A DNA stretch of 64,000 nucleotides from a virus (IMGVR_UViG_3300042382_000102:16336-80335), one strand, 5' to 3'. Shown: positions 18,843 through 26,155, counted from the stretch's first letter. Notes: generated from the sequence alone by a model not told the origin. Made by a program: numbers and translations.

Positions 18843-19568
18843 TTAAAGATTCTCCTCCATAAGCATCCTAACAATTCTAGCAACGATGTCTGAACGAACA
18901 ATATCGTCTACACCAAACTCGATGATAGGAATGTCAATGTTATGTTTTTTACATAGGTGGACAAATTTGAGTATGTCCTTACCACTATTAATGTCACTCT
19001 GGGCAGGATCGCCACAGAGGACCATTTTAGAATTTTCACCAAGCCTTGTTGTAATAGCTTTTAATTCTTCAAATGTTAAATTCTGACACTCGTCTACAAT
19101 GACAAGTGAGTTTTCATAAGATCGACCACGAATAGTTTCTAGTGGTTGGATCTCGATTGAACCTTTATTTACTAGGTATTGATAGAAGCCTAATCCGAAA
19201 GACTTTTCTAAAACACTAGTAATAGGCATTAACCAAGGAGCCATCTTATCAGCGATGGTCCCTGGGAAATGTCCTAAAGATTTTCCCGTAGCTACGTTAG
19301 CTCTACTTAAAATTATTTTGTCATACTTCCCTGTTAAAAACAGAGAGGCTACCATAGATGAGGAGCAATAAGTTTTACCTGTACCAGCGCAGCCAATAGT
19401 GACAGTGATAGGATAGTGGCGAATTGCAGTAAGTAGATTATCTTGCTTGTCATTTTTTGGTTGAACATGAAATGGCCTTGGGGCCTTAATAACTTTAACA
19501 TTAGATTGATAATCCTCAATATGTGTAACTTGAGCTTGTTTACGTGGAACTCTACGGGGTTTATTCAT
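18843..19568 (-). CDS. phoH: PhoH-like ATPase
   Basis: 241 residues of the PhoH family: Walker A GCAGTGKTY, the PhoH block SRANVATGKSLGHFPGT, Walker B LVIVDECQNLTFEE and the sensor segment MVLCGDPAQSD. PhoH-like ATPases are frequent in marine phages; their role in infection is not settled. It lies between lysis-associated small genes and the portal gene. Confidence 0.93.
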   Translation of the reverse strand: MNKPRRVPRKQAQVTHIEDYQSNVKVIKAPRPFHVQPKNDKQDNLLTAIRHYPITVTIGCAGTGKTYCSSSMVASLFLTGKYDKIILSRANVATGKSLGHFPGTIADKMAPWLMPITSVLEKSFGLGFYQYLVNKGSIEIQPLETIRGRSYENSLVIVDECQNLTFEELKAITTRLGENSKMVLCGDPAQSDINSGKDILKFVHLCKKHNIDIPIIEFGVDDIVRSDIVARIVRMLMEENL

Positions 19569-19581
19569 ATATAATTAGTCC

Positions 19582-19695
19582 TTACTTCTTGAACTTAGAT
19601 ACTAGCTTGTCTTGTATTGTAATTGCCCATGATGGTTGCGGAACATGCCAACCAATAACAATACCTACGGCAATGCAAATTAATGCTGTTATCAT
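19582..19695 (-). CDS. Tiny membrane protein (GWxxPQPxWA type)
   Basis: 37 residues starting MITALICIAVGIVIGWHVPQ. One N-terminal membrane helix is followed by HVPQPSWA and a basic tail. Very small proteins with a hydrophobic segment and a G-W-x-x-P-Q-P-x-W-A motif recur in marine tailed phages. Function unknown; it sits in the lysis-associated block. Confidence 0.65.
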   Translation of the reverse strand: MITALICIAVGIVIGWHVPQPSWAITIQDKLVSKFKK

Positions 19696-19704
19696 AATAT
19701 CCCC

Positions 19705-19890
19705 TTATTTCTTAGTAGGTACTTCTGTACCTTCTAGCTTTTTATGTATTTTAATTTCTTTACATACTTCCTTAGACTTTCCAGTCTTAGGGTCTTTAGT
19801 CTCTTTACAAACCTTCTTTGTTGTTTGTTCTGCAGAATGAACTGTAGGAACTATAAACATAAAGGCAAATAATAATATAAACTTATTCAT
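19705..19890 (-). CDS. Small secreted Lys-rich protein
   Basis: 61 residues. A typical signal peptide (MNKFILLFAFMFIVPTVHSA, cleavage likely after HSA) is followed by a basic mature part with two cysteines in VCKE contexts, repeated as KVCKETKDPKTGKSKEVCKE. Probably periplasmic. Function unknown. Confidence 0.65.
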   Translation of the reverse strand: MNKFILLFAFMFIVPTVHSAEQTTKKVCKETKDPKTGKSKEVCKEIKIHKKLEGTEVPTKK

Positions 19891-19899
19891 TTGTATCCT

Positions 19900-20367
19900 T
19901 TAAATAAGGGGATGCTCTGGATGAGGAGGTGCTAGCTTACCACCATAACCTGTAGTTACAGTAGTCTCAGTAATTGTACGCTGTTGTTGTACTGCTGGAT
20001 AATTTTGTCCATACTGTTGTGGTTGCTGGTTGCCCATAGGCATACCCATTGATTGGCTTTGAATTGGACCTGAAGACACTCCTGCCATTTTCTCTTGACC
20101 CCTAGACCAGGCAGTAATACCTAATACAGCACCCATAGCCATATGAAATAAACCACCGCCCTGAAGGGTTAATGGAGCCCACTGCCTAAAGGCATCATTT
20201 TGAATAGCAACTTCCCAGAATTGTACAATAGTAAATCCAATAGGGAATATAATAAAGTCACATGCGCATACACACATATACATCATAGCCATTAGTGGAC
20301 GCCATTTCTTTTGCATCCAACTTTCTTCTTCTTTCTTAGGTTCTTCAACCTTAGCTTCTTCTGCCAT
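19900..20367 (-). CDS. Holin-like membrane protein (3TM holin type)
   Basis: 155 residues: charged N-terminus, WMQKKWRPLMAMMYMC leading into a membrane segment, a second hydrophobic region around FPIGFTIVQFW, and GGGLFHMAMGAVLGITAW as a third, then RGQEK and a long Gln/Pro-rich tail. The last segment resembles the 3TM holin family found near phage and gene-transfer-agent lysis genes. With the endolysin and spanin-like genes nearby, a holin role is likely but not proven. Confidence 0.68.
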   Translation of the reverse strand: MAEEAKVEEPKKEEESWMQKKWRPLMAMMYMCVCACDFIIFPIGFTIVQFWEVAIQNDAFRQWAPLTLQGGGLFHMAMGAVLGITAWSRGQEKMAGVSSGPIQSQSMGMPMGNQQPQQYGQNYPAVQQQRTITETTVTTGYGGKLAPPHPEHPLI

Positions 20368-20376
20368 AAGAAATCC

Positions 20377-20925
20377 TTAAATTGTTAGGGGTAGCCATAG
20401 CCATATAGCTTGTGACATTAAGAATGCTGCTACAGCACCTACTCCAATACTTGCTTGGAATAATTTTCTATTAACTGCTAGTATAGAAGCAGTAAGCAAT
20501 ACAATAGCAATCTGGAATAATGATCCAGCGTATGTATAAAACGGTGAACGCTGTTTAGCTACTGTTCTTTCAGCCTCTAGCTTACGAGCTTTAGCCATAA
20601 GTTCTTTCTTACCTTCACCTGTAGAAGGTTCTGACTCATATCTATCTATTTTCTTTTGAAGCTCTGCGGCTTTCTTAATGTTGCCTCTAGCTAATGCATT
20701 CTCTTGAGAGATCTCAGCTAGGCGACTCTTGATATCTTTAGATTGGTAGAATGACCATGTGTTATTAGCATCAATTGTGTTGTTGAGTACTTTAGAACTA
20801 TTAGATCCACCCATTAAGGTGTTAATAGCAAGCAATGCAGCAAGCACTGTAATAACCCATCCAGCCTTATCTTTTAAGAGGGCTTCTCTCTCGCTTCTAC
20901 TTAAAGGTTTAGTTTCTTCTGTCAT
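20377..20925 (-). CDS. DUF4337-like membrane protein
   Basis: 182 residues from MTEETKPLSRSE; AAGGA precedes this ATG and it clears the upstream gene's stop. A membrane helix at KAGWVITVLAALLAINTLMGG, the DUF4337-like signature NNTIDANNTWSFYQSKDIK, a coiled-coil segment (KKAAELQKKIDRYE), and two or more C-terminal membrane helices. Function unknown; position suggests envelope or lysis association. Confidence 0.7.
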   Translation of the reverse strand: MTEETKPLSRSEREALLKDKAGWVITVLAALLAINTLMGGSNSSKVLNNTIDANNTWSFYQSKDIKSRLAEISQENALARGNIKKAAELQKKIDRYESEPSTGEGKKELMAKARKLEAERTVAKQRSPFYTYAGSLFQIAIVLLTASILAVNRKLFQASIGVGAVAAFLMSQAIWLWLPLTI

Positions 20926-20932
20926 AGTGTCC

Positions 20933-21085
20933 TTAGAAAGGTAAGTATTTAGCAATTAGCCCATTAACAATTCTGTCTGATAGGTCGTCAGGTAGGAACT
21001 TAAGAAAACCTAGAAAGTATAGGCCTACAGCACCATAGCAGAATATCTTTAAACATAAGTCGAAGGTCTTTTGATACTCGTTCAT
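20933..21085 (-). CDS. Small membrane-associated protein
   Basis: 50 residues starting MNEYQKTFDLCLKIF, with a central hydrophobic stretch CYGAVGLYFLGFLKFLP and a C-terminal amphipathic part. It overlaps the 21082-21579 gene by the ATGA arrangement and ends 8 bases before the next start. Unknown function; likely translated with its neighbours. Confidence 0.6.
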   Translation of the reverse strand: MNEYQKTFDLCLKIFCYGAVGLYFLGFLKFLPDDLSDRIVNGLIAKYLPF

Positions 21086-21579
21086 CGTCCACACCTATTG
21101 CCTACTTGACAGTATTGCATTAGCTCGTAACCACCAATAACCATTATAAATAATACAAAGGAAACTACACTTAAAATAATAGCTAACTCATTTAGTTCTT
21201 CTTCTTTTTGTTTACGTTTCCGTTCATTAGCATTAAATAGTCTTAACTCTTGAGCATCGTCAGCATCCATCTCAGCTTGACGAGCCTTAATTTTATTCCA
21301 CACATCTATCTTACCTGTTTGCATAAAAAGCATTTTAAGCTCTTCTTCGAATGCCCTAGCTTGTTCTAGAGCCATCTCGATCTGGAGAGCCGTTCCCATA
21401 TTGGAACCCTTGCCACTTTTCTTAGCCTCTATCAAGGCTTTAGTAGCAGTACTCTTAGCATCAAACATCTTGCCTATCATAGGTGCAAGAGAACCTAGGT
21501 CATTAGCTACTTTACTAGCTTTCTTAACCATTGATATAGCTGACTGTATGCCAGCAAGAGCCGTTAGCGGATCAATCAT
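21082..21579 (-). CDS. Membrane-anchored protein of unknown function
   Basis: 165 residues: MIDPLTALAGIQSAISMVKKA, a long charged helical/coiled-coil middle (EQARAFEEELKMLF, KARQAEMDADDAQELR) and one C-terminal membrane helix (LAIILSVVSFVLFIMVIGGY). This architecture recurs beside lysis genes in marine podoviruses and siphoviruses. Function not established. Confidence 0.68.
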   Translation of the reverse strand: MIDPLTALAGIQSAISMVKKASKVANDLGSLAPMIGKMFDAKSTATKALIEAKKSGKGSNMGTALQIEMALEQARAFEEELKMLFMQTGKIDVWNKIKARQAEMDADDAQELRLFNANERKRKQKEEELNELAIILSVVSFVLFIMVIGGYELMQYCQVGNRCGR

Positions 21580-21731
21580 TTTCTTTTTTCCTTATCCGTT
21601 TTGTCGTTGTTCTTCCACTTTAAACAACTAACCTTACGGTTATAAGGAGGACCTTGCCATGTCCATCTCTCGCATTGAGGAAGGCGGGGGTCATAACCAG
21701 CTAACACTAAGGTAAGAAGAATAGTAGACAT
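21576..21731 (-). CDS. Small Cys/Trp-containing protein
   Basis: 51 residues starting MSTILLTLVLAGYDPRLPQC, then ERWTWQGPPY and a very basic tail. A short hydrophobic N-terminus could be a signal or anchor. It overlaps both neighbours (TAATG with the endolysin stop, ATGA with the next start), a strong sign it is a real gene. Function unknown. Confidence 0.65.
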   Translation of the reverse strand: MSTILLTLVLAGYDPRLPQCERWTWQGPPYNRKVSCLKWKNNDKTDKEKRK

Positions 21732-22346
21732 TTACACACCGAGTACATGGAGTGCATGTGCATAGTGCTTTTTACGGTCCTCGATACCAATGGTACCTCC
21801 GTTAATTTTTCTTGTTAATGTCTCTATATCGCCTTGATCTGCCCATTTATTTAAGTTATTAGTTTCCCAGAACCAGCAAGCACTCTGTGCAGCACCCTCA
21901 AAGGTACTCATGTACTCACTAGCTTCTTCTGCGGAAATACCAATAGACTCAGCAAACCAAAAATAATTATCTTTACCTGTTAACTGGATTAGGCCTCTAC
22001 CAGAGTACCTATATCCATCTCCTGAAGCCTCATCCCCATTACCCATACGATTAGCATAAACCTTATTAGCAATAGCTTCAGGCTTCTGAGCGAACTGTTT
22101 AGCAAGTTCATCTGTAGGGAAATATTTAGGGAATATCTTACGGAGTGTCTCCCAACGATAGTTGAGATTTTCTTTAATCATTGTGAACTCACCTGACTCA
22201 TGAGCGCATTGAGCAACAAATGCTGCTATACGCTTCTCATTATCAATACCATAGTCTGGTAGGAGTTGTTCTAAGGCATTATGCCAGTACGTAACATGCT
22301 TGTTCTTTGGGATAAGCTGTTTAAGTTGGTCTAGTGTTAGATTCAT
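21732..22346 (-). CDS. Endolysin, glycoside hydrolase family 19
   Basis: 204 residues of the chitinase class I / GH19 endolysin family. Visible signatures are FVAQCAHESGEF with the probable acid E50, KENLNYRWE with E59, and YRYSGRGLIQLTGKDNY. It would cleave the peptidoglycan glycan strand at lysis. No signal peptide is present, so it needs a holin. The spanin-like pair lies immediately upstream and overlaps its start by ATGA. Confidence 0.92.
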   Translation of the reverse strand: MNLTLDQLKQLIPKNKHVTYWHNALEQLLPDYGIDNEKRIAAFVAQCAHESGEFTMIKENLNYRWETLRKIFPKYFPTDELAKQFAQKPEAIANKVYANRMGNGDEASGDGYRYSGRGLIQLTGKDNYFWFAESIGISAEEASEYMSTFEGAAQSACWFWETNNLNKWADQGDIETLTRKINGGTIGIEDRKKHYAHALHVLGV

Positions 22347-22606
22347 TTAAGTGCCTCAAAAAGTTTCTTTTGTTCGATATACCACTCATTCCAAGCATCT
22401 AGGCGGATAGCACATATGTGATATTCAGCATAGTTATGCAGAATAGTCTTAGTAAGCTCTGATAGTTCAGGCTTAGAGTCAGCCTCTTTTAACTTAGCAC
22501 ATGCCACAGTTAGCTGACTAGGTACCTCTGGGAACTTAGCTACAACAGGTACTGTAGTAGAGCATCCTGATATCGTTAACAATAGAATAGCTAATAGGTA
22601 TTTCAT
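22343..22606 (-). CDS. Outer-membrane spanin-like lipoprotein (Rz1-like)
   Basis: 87 residues with a lipoprotein signal MKYLLAILLLTISGCS (lipobox LTISGC, Cys at residue 15) followed by a short helical mature part. It overlaps the preceding membrane/coiled-coil gene and the endolysin start by ATGA. Lipoprotein next to a membrane-anchored coiled-coil protein and endolysin fits a two-component spanin. The mature part lacks the high Pro content of classic Rz1, so this is by context. Confidence 0.6.
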   Translation of the reverse strand: MKYLLAILLLTISGCSTTVPVVAKFPEVPSQLTVACAKLKEADSKPELSELTKTILHNYAEYHICAIRLDAWNEWYIEQKKLFEALK

Positions 22607-22992
22607 TGTGTAACTGCCTTATTATGTATAGTTATAACCTCTGGAGGAATCTTACATTGATCATTGTATTTAATTATCTCACGATCAACATATTGTATTT
22701 GGCCTTCAACAACCTGTTTAACAATTAATTCTTTATTAACAACTTTTGTTACTATTTTAGTATTAACTATTGCTTTCTTAGCATCTAACTCAGCTACCTT
22801 CTTTTCAAGTTCAGTAACTCTGTCTTGCCATACTTTATCAGCAGTCTTATAACCGATTAGAAATAAAGATGCAAAGATTAATCCCACAGCAATAGGTCTG
22901 TAAGTCTCAAATTCCTTTACTAACCATCCAAACAACCCTACCATTAGGGTAATAAACAATAGCCAAGTAGGTATATAGTTTAATATAAACAT
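22603..22992 (-). CDS. Inner-membrane spanin-like protein (Rz-like)
   Basis: 129 residues with two N-terminal hydrophobic segments (WLLFITLMVGLFGWL, AVGLIFASLFLIGY) and a coiled coil (DRVTELEKKVAELDAKKAIV) followed by a Val/Lys-rich part. It could span the periplasm and pair with the lipoprotein encoded just downstream. Rz proteins usually have one membrane helix, so the assignment is moderate. Confidence 0.58.
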   Translation of the reverse strand: MFILNYIPTWLLFITLMVGLFGWLVKEFETYRPIAVGLIFASLFLIGYKTADKVWQDRVTELEKKVAELDAKKAIVNTKIVTKVVNKELIVKQVVEGQIQYVDREIIKYNDQCKIPPEVITIHNKAVTQ

Positions 22993-23010
22993 TTAAATCC
23001 TTTAAAAGAA

Positions 23011-23083
23011 GAGTGATAGTGGGAGTCGAACTCACATTCCGAAGCAATTAAATCCTCGATTCTACCGATTGAATTATACCACT
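23011..23083 (-). tRNA. tRNA-like gene, apparent anticodon UAA (irregular anticodon arm)
   Basis: Folds as a 73-base class I cloverleaf: acceptor AGTGGTA/TATCACT with all seven positions paired (one G-T), D-stem ATTC/GAAT, T-arm GTGAG-TTCGACT-CCCAC with one mismatch. The anticodon stem GAGGA/GCTTC has one mismatch and the loop TTTAATT gives UAA (Leu UUA codon). A leucine tRNA should have a long variable arm and base 37 should be a purine, so identity is doubtful. CCA is not encoded. It may be a decayed or specialised tRNA. Confidence 0.6.
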
Positions 23084-23224
23084 CTAGTGACGCCTTTTAC
23101 TGTAGCGACAACAGCCCTAAGGTGGGATCATGCTGAATACCTCATGAACTTAATCACTTGGCTACCAGAGGGTTATTTAAATTTGTTTGTCCACTTAACT
23201 ACCCATGCTAATCAATAGCCATGG
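23084..23224 (-). other. Non-coding, partly structured region upstream of the tRNA-like gene
   Basis: About 140 bases without a usable reading frame, unusual in such a compact genome. Short inverted repeats are present, for example CCATG/CATGG at about 23203-23225 and CTGT/ACAG near 23098-23112. A segment around 23150-23165 (GTAGCCAAGTGATTAAG on the minus strand) looks like a tRNA D-arm, but no T-arm follows. It could be a small RNA, a degraded tRNA or a processing leader. Confidence 0.35.
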
Positions 23225-23272
23225 TTACTTACCTTTAGGCTTAGGTGGTTTTTTCTTTTTATTGTTATACAT
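23225..23272 (-). CDS. Possible tiny Lys/Pro peptide
   Basis: 15 residues, MYNNKKKKPPKPKGK. The start overlaps the stop of the preceding gene as TAATG. Very short basic peptides occur in marine phages, but nothing besides the coupling supports translation. Confidence 0.3.
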   Translation of the reverse strand: MYNNKKKKPPKPKGK

Positions 23273-23490
23273 TATTTTTTCTCTTTTTGAGGATATAGAA
23301 TATCTGATTGTTTATCAAAACAATATTTTGTAATAGTTGTTGTATTATTTACTACCATGTTAGCCCAAGCTGTTTGAGCATCAATAAAGTCATTGGCTAC
23401 TTTATTTAAAGTGGTATCAGTAATGACCTTATTAGTAAAGTCATGCTTAAGACTCTGAAAAGAGTTAATATAAAATTGAGGTGTAAACAT
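23272..23490 (-). CDS. Small helical protein, phasin-like in pattern, unknown function
   Basis: 72 residues beginning MFTPQFYINSFQSLKHDFTN, then LNKVANDFIDAQTAWANM. The F.IN..QS.K and F.DAQ pattern recalls short phasin-like helical proteins, but the match is weak. It lies directly downstream of the large terminase gene. Function unknown. Confidence 0.55.
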   Translation of the reverse strand: MFTPQFYINSFQSLKHDFTNKVITDTTLNKVANDFIDAQTAWANMVVNNTTTITKYCFDKQSDILYPQKEKK

Positions 23491-23499
23491 ATAGTTCCT

Positions 23500-24825
23500 T
23501 TAAAACATAAAACCTTTAGTGACTGTCTTAGTACCTGAACGAACAGGGAATAAGTATTCAACAGCATACCTTAGTGCATCTGTCCAATGTTCTACATTTT
23601 CAGACTTAGATATTTGTGCTGTATTAGGGTTATTCTCAACCCATACAGTTCTTTCAAGGGATCGAATTGTGTGTTCTGCTCGTGGATGAATATACATGTC
23701 TATATCACCATTAGCATTCTTAAATTTACGATTAACAGCAGCTACAGAGTCAACAATAGGAGGAGCAGCTCTATGTGCTCTACAGACAATGCCATAACTC
23801 TCTAAGATAGAGAAGTCAGTGGCTCCAGCAACAGCACTAGTTTTTCTAGCACGTCCTGCAGGATCTGGATAAGCAAATATCCTGTGTCCCTTGTCCTTAA
23901 ATTGTGTCTTAAGCTTTTTAGCTAATTGTTCAGTATCGAGTACATTCTGCATATCCTCTAAGATATGTATTTGTCCAGCTCTAACAGCAAATACTACTGC
24001 GGCCATAATACCAATGTTAAAGTCGATAGCTACATGTACATCTTCTTTGTTTGCTGTCTCTACATTGAAGTAAGGGAGATCAGCAGTAACATGAGTCTTA
24101 CGATCAAACATGTAGAATACCTTAGCACCTGAGTCTTCAAAGGAACACTCATACTCTCGAGCAAACTTCATAGGATCGATTAAACGCTTAGTTCTCTCAA
24201 TCTCTTGTACAGATAAATATGGAGAGTCTCTGTAAGTATATCTAAAGGTTTTCCAACGATTATCCATTGTCTCAAAGTTAGTCATGTCATAAAAGTAATT
24301 CATACCTTTAGGAGTACCAATAATGAGAGCCTTGTGATTACCTGCCCAACGTGTAGTCATGGCAGGTTGAATGATAGATTCCCAAGACTCTTTAAGTCCT
24401 GGTTGACCTGTCCAGTCAGAGACCTCATCTCCAACAACAAAGTATTGACCTGATCCTCGCATCCTCTCAGATGCTTCATAAGACCATAACTTAAGCTTAA
24501 CATTATTTGGAAACCAAAATGTTCCAGCTGTCTGGGAAGACTTTTCAGCATAATCCTCTAGACCTAAGTTATAGGCTAATAGTGGCCAATAAATATCTAA
24601 TGACTGTTGATATGTAGGGCAGATGATAGACACATTCTTATTAGGAACATCCTGATCCATCTCCAGTAACTCATGCACAGCCATTGTAGCAGCAACACTA
24701 GCAAGGTAACTTTTACCAAAGCCTCGTGAGGCAACTGTGGCAGCATATCTTGTGCCGCCTTTCTCAGAGAATAAATACTTTAATACTTCTGACTGACCTC
24801 TGTGTAATTTAATTTCATTTGACAT
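23500..24825 (-). CDS. terL: Terminase large subunit
   Basis: 441 residues. ATPase: Walker A SRGFGKS (33-39) and Walker B YFVVGDE with D133/E134, coupling motif IIGTPKG. Nuclease: D268 in VHVAIDFN, D321 in YPDPAG and D416 in HWTDALRY, the expected RNase H-like acidic triad. It packages DNA through the portal and cuts it. Two small genes separate it from nothing else in the operon; the small-subunit candidate lies upstream at 25096-25494. Confidence 0.95.
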   Translation of the reverse strand: MSNEIKLHRGQSEVLKYLFSEKGGTRYAATVASRGFGKSYLASVAATMAVHELLEMDQDVPNKNVSIICPTYQQSLDIYWPLLAYNLGLEDYAEKSSQTAGTFWFPNNVKLKLWSYEASERMRGSGQYFVVGDEVSDWTGQPGLKESWESIIQPAMTTRWAGNHKALIIGTPKGMNYFYDMTNFETMDNRWKTFRYTYRDSPYLSVQEIERTKRLIDPMKFAREYECSFEDSGAKVFYMFDRKTHVTADLPYFNVETANKEDVHVAIDFNIGIMAAVVFAVRAGQIHILEDMQNVLDTEQLAKKLKTQFKDKGHRIFAYPDPAGRARKTSAVAGATDFSILESYGIVCRAHRAAPPIVDSVAAVNRKFKNANGDIDMYIHPRAEHTIRSLERTVWVENNPNTAQISKSENVEHWTDALRYAVEYLFPVRSGTKTVTKGFMF

Positions 24826-25029
24826 TTAAACGTATAAGTCTACACTATCCTTAGTTAAGACACCCTTTTTATTCTTTGCATTAATCTCTTCAAGTTTTCG
24901 ATAGAACTCTGCTATCTCCATTCTAGCTTGGAGGCCTTCTCGGAATACTTTATCAGAAGCTTCCTTGAGTGCATTGTATTGTTCTTGGTACTTCTTTATG
25001 CTGTATTCAGCAGGTGGTTGGACTCTCAT
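24826..25029 (-). CDS. Small helical protein of unknown function (terminase operon)
   Basis: 67 residues, highly charged and helical (KKYQEQYNALKEASDKVF, REGLQARMEIAEFYRKLEE). It lies between the two terminase genes and abuts the terL start. Could assist packaging; no family recognised. Confidence 0.6.
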   Translation of the reverse strand: MRVQPPAEYSIKKYQEQYNALKEASDKVFREGLQARMEIAEFYRKLEEINAKNKKGVLTKDSVDLYV

Positions 25030-25045
25030 AGCTTATCCTTAAAAA

Positions 25046-25098
25046 TGTATACTTTATTACTAAAAAACTAATATCTAATTAATTTGTATACTTTATTA
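25046..25098. repeat. Two direct copies of TGTATACTTTATTA
   Basis: The 14-mer TGTATACTTTATTA occurs at 25046-25059 and 25085-25098, 39 bases apart start to start, in an AT-rich spacer between the small terminase gene and the next gene. Each copy contains the palindrome GTATAC. The second copy overlaps the stop codon of the 25096 gene. Could be a protein-binding or recombination trace; purpose unknown. Confidence 0.5.
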
Positions 25099-25494
25099 TT
25101 CGTTTGTAAACACAATTTTAAGAGGCTTTTTGTCCTCAATCACTTGTTCGGTCTTCTCAGGAACCTGTCTATAACCATAGCGCATTAACGTGTTCATGAC
25201 ATTGGTTTGTATGTTAAGTAGGTTAGCCATAGCAACAGCAGAGAACCTTGTCTTGCCTTCTTCCATGTCCGTAACCTTATCCTGTACAGTGTAGTAGTGC
25301 TCCACTAGCTTCTCAATAGGATCAAATCCCAATGTCTGAAGCTTCTTAACAGACTCCTTAGAGTATATAGTGGTAGTTCCCTTTGGACGTCCTTGTCCAG
25401 GTCGCAAGCCTCCACGCTGACCATAAGTAGTTCTAGCTTTATAGTCTTTACTCGTGGGATCAGGTGAAGACACTTTTTCATCAGTGTCTGACAT
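25096..25494 (-). CDS. Terminase small subunit candidate
   Basis: 132 residues. The segment GQRGGLRPGQGRPKGTT is the Gly/Arg/Pro DNA-binding start seen in many phage small terminase proteins, followed by helices SVKKLQTLGFDPIEKLVEHYY and MANLLNIQTNVMNTLMRYGYRQ. Located two genes upstream of terL. It should recognise the packaging site. Confidence 0.72.
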   Translation of the reverse strand: MSDTDEKVSSPDPTSKDYKARTTYGQRGGLRPGQGRPKGTTTIYSKESVKKLQTLGFDPIEKLVEHYYTVQDKVTDMEEGKTRFSAVAMANLLNIQTNVMNTLMRYGYRQVPEKTEQVIEDKKPLKIVFTNE

Positions 25495-25497
25495 AGT

Positions 25498-25797
25498 TTA
25501 TTTTCCTTGCATTGGGTTCTTGGAGTTGCGTCTAGCTACTGGTTTAGCAGGAGTCTTAACAACAGGAACAATATTATTGCTGTGTAATTGGATCTTTAGA
25601 TCAGAGATCATAGTGAGTAACTCATCTTTATCTCTAAGCAGTTTGTCAACTTTACCCTCTAACTTCTTCACCTCTGACATAAGCAGATTAGTGAGCATAT
25701 CATGGGCCTCTTGGCGCTGCTTATCTTTGTTATGGAGGTAGGTCCAGAAGGCACCAGTACTTAACACAACAATAGCCACTTGTACGATTGATTCCAT
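25498..25797 (-). CDS. Membrane-anchored coiled-coil protein, unknown function
   Basis: 99 residues from MESIVQVAIVVLSTG, with AAAGGA upstream; this start is better than the non-canonical frame start at 25833. One membrane segment (VQVAIVVLSTGAFWTYL) is followed by a coiled coil (LLMSEVKKLEGKVDKLLRDKDELL) and a basic tail. First gene after promoter 26031 and hairpin 25837. Could be a lysis or membrane protein; unassigned. Confidence 0.6.
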   Translation of the reverse strand: MESIVQVAIVVLSTGAFWTYLHNKDKQRQEAHDMLTNLLMSEVKKLEGKVDKLLRDKDELLTMISDLKIQLHSNNIVPVVKTPAKPVARRNSKNPMQGK

Positions 25798-25836
25798 TTT
25801 AATTCCTTTAATTTTGGCGATTTCTATACACATCGG

Positions 25837-25873
25837 GAGGTACCCTCTATTGGTCGGGAGCCAATAGTACCTC
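25837..25873 (-). promoter_or_regulatory. Leader stem-loop of the terminase transcript
   Basis: Outer arms GAGGTAC/GTACCTC (7 bp), inner arms TATTGG/CCAATA (6 bp), a CCTC bulge on one side and a 7-base loop. It lies in the 5' leader of transcripts from promoter 26031, about 40 bases before the first start codon. There is no T-run on the minus strand, so it is more likely an RNA processing or stability element (as with RNase III sites in T7 leaders) than a terminator. Confidence 0.55.
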
Positions 25874-25906
25874 TACACAAATGTTACAGAAACATCTAAA
25901 ATAATA

Positions 25907-25930
25907 TTTTAAAGTACTTTTTAAAGTACT
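25907..25930. repeat. Perfect tandem repeat of TTTTAAAGTACT
   Basis: TTTTAAAGTACT is repeated twice without spacing, at 25907-25918 and 25919-25930, in the AT-rich part of the control region. The unit contains palindromes TTTAAA and AGTACT. Possible iteron-like or regulator-binding repeat; only two copies are seen. Confidence 0.55.
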
Positions 25931-26030
25931 CCTTAAAAATATTTTATAATATTATTTTAATAATAACAACAATAACAATAATAATTTAAATATTATTATA
26001 GTTAACCCCCTAAATCCCCCTTTTGGGTAG

Positions 26031-26055
26031 GACTCTCTCTTTAGCGTCACCTGGT
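26031..26055 (-). promoter_or_regulatory. Phage RNA polymerase promoter (terminase, lysis and head genes)
   Basis: Minus strand ACCAGGTGACGCTAAAGAGA, with GAGTC following. It differs from the commonest form only in AGGTGAC instead of AGGGGAC, which brings it even closer to SP6 AGGTGACACTA. Predicted first base is the G at about 26039. It lies directly downstream of the hydrolase terminator and upstream of the leader hairpin. Confidence 0.82.
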
Positions 26056-26064
26056 CTTTTTTGA

Positions 26065-26142
26065 CAAAAAAAAAAAGAATTACCCCTCCAGAGTACCCTC
26101 TAACCACCCCCGAAGGAGCAGCTAAAGAGTACCCTGGAGGGG
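26065..26142 (-). terminator. Terminator of the cell-wall hydrolase gene
   Basis: Arms CCCCTCCAG (26083-26091) and CTGGAGGGG (26134-26142) form 9 perfect pairs, extended by GTAC pairing with GTAC and further imperfect pairs. On the minus strand the stem is followed by TAATTC and a run of 11 T (26066-26076). This is the strongest terminator in the window and lies 14 bases after the hydrolase stop. Confidence 0.82.
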
Positions 26143-26155
26143 ATCTTTTGGCTAA

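Larger units (their letters stand above)
25834..26155. other. 322-base intergenic control region (promoter, terminator, hairpin, AT-rich repeats)
   Basis: The largest gene-free stretch in the window. From high to low coordinates it holds the terminator of the cell-wall hydrolase gene (26065-26142), a phage promoter (26031-26055), a very AT-rich section (about 25895-26000) with a tandem 12-mer, and a strong leader hairpin (25837-25873). The AT-rich section could serve as an origin of replication or strand-opening site, which is speculative. Confidence 0.6.

Noticed and set aside
18843-19568. Second terminase or helicase
   Set aside because: The ATPase has the full PhoH signature including SRANVATGKSLGHFPGT and lacks nuclease or helicase motifs.
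23140-23180. Second tRNA upstream of the tRNA-like gene
   Set aside because: A D-arm-like word is present but no T-arm or acceptor pairing can be drawn.
25834-26155. CRISPR-like or multi-copy repeat array
   Set aside because: Only two tandem 12-mers and simple AT-rich sequence are present; no spacer-repeat structure.
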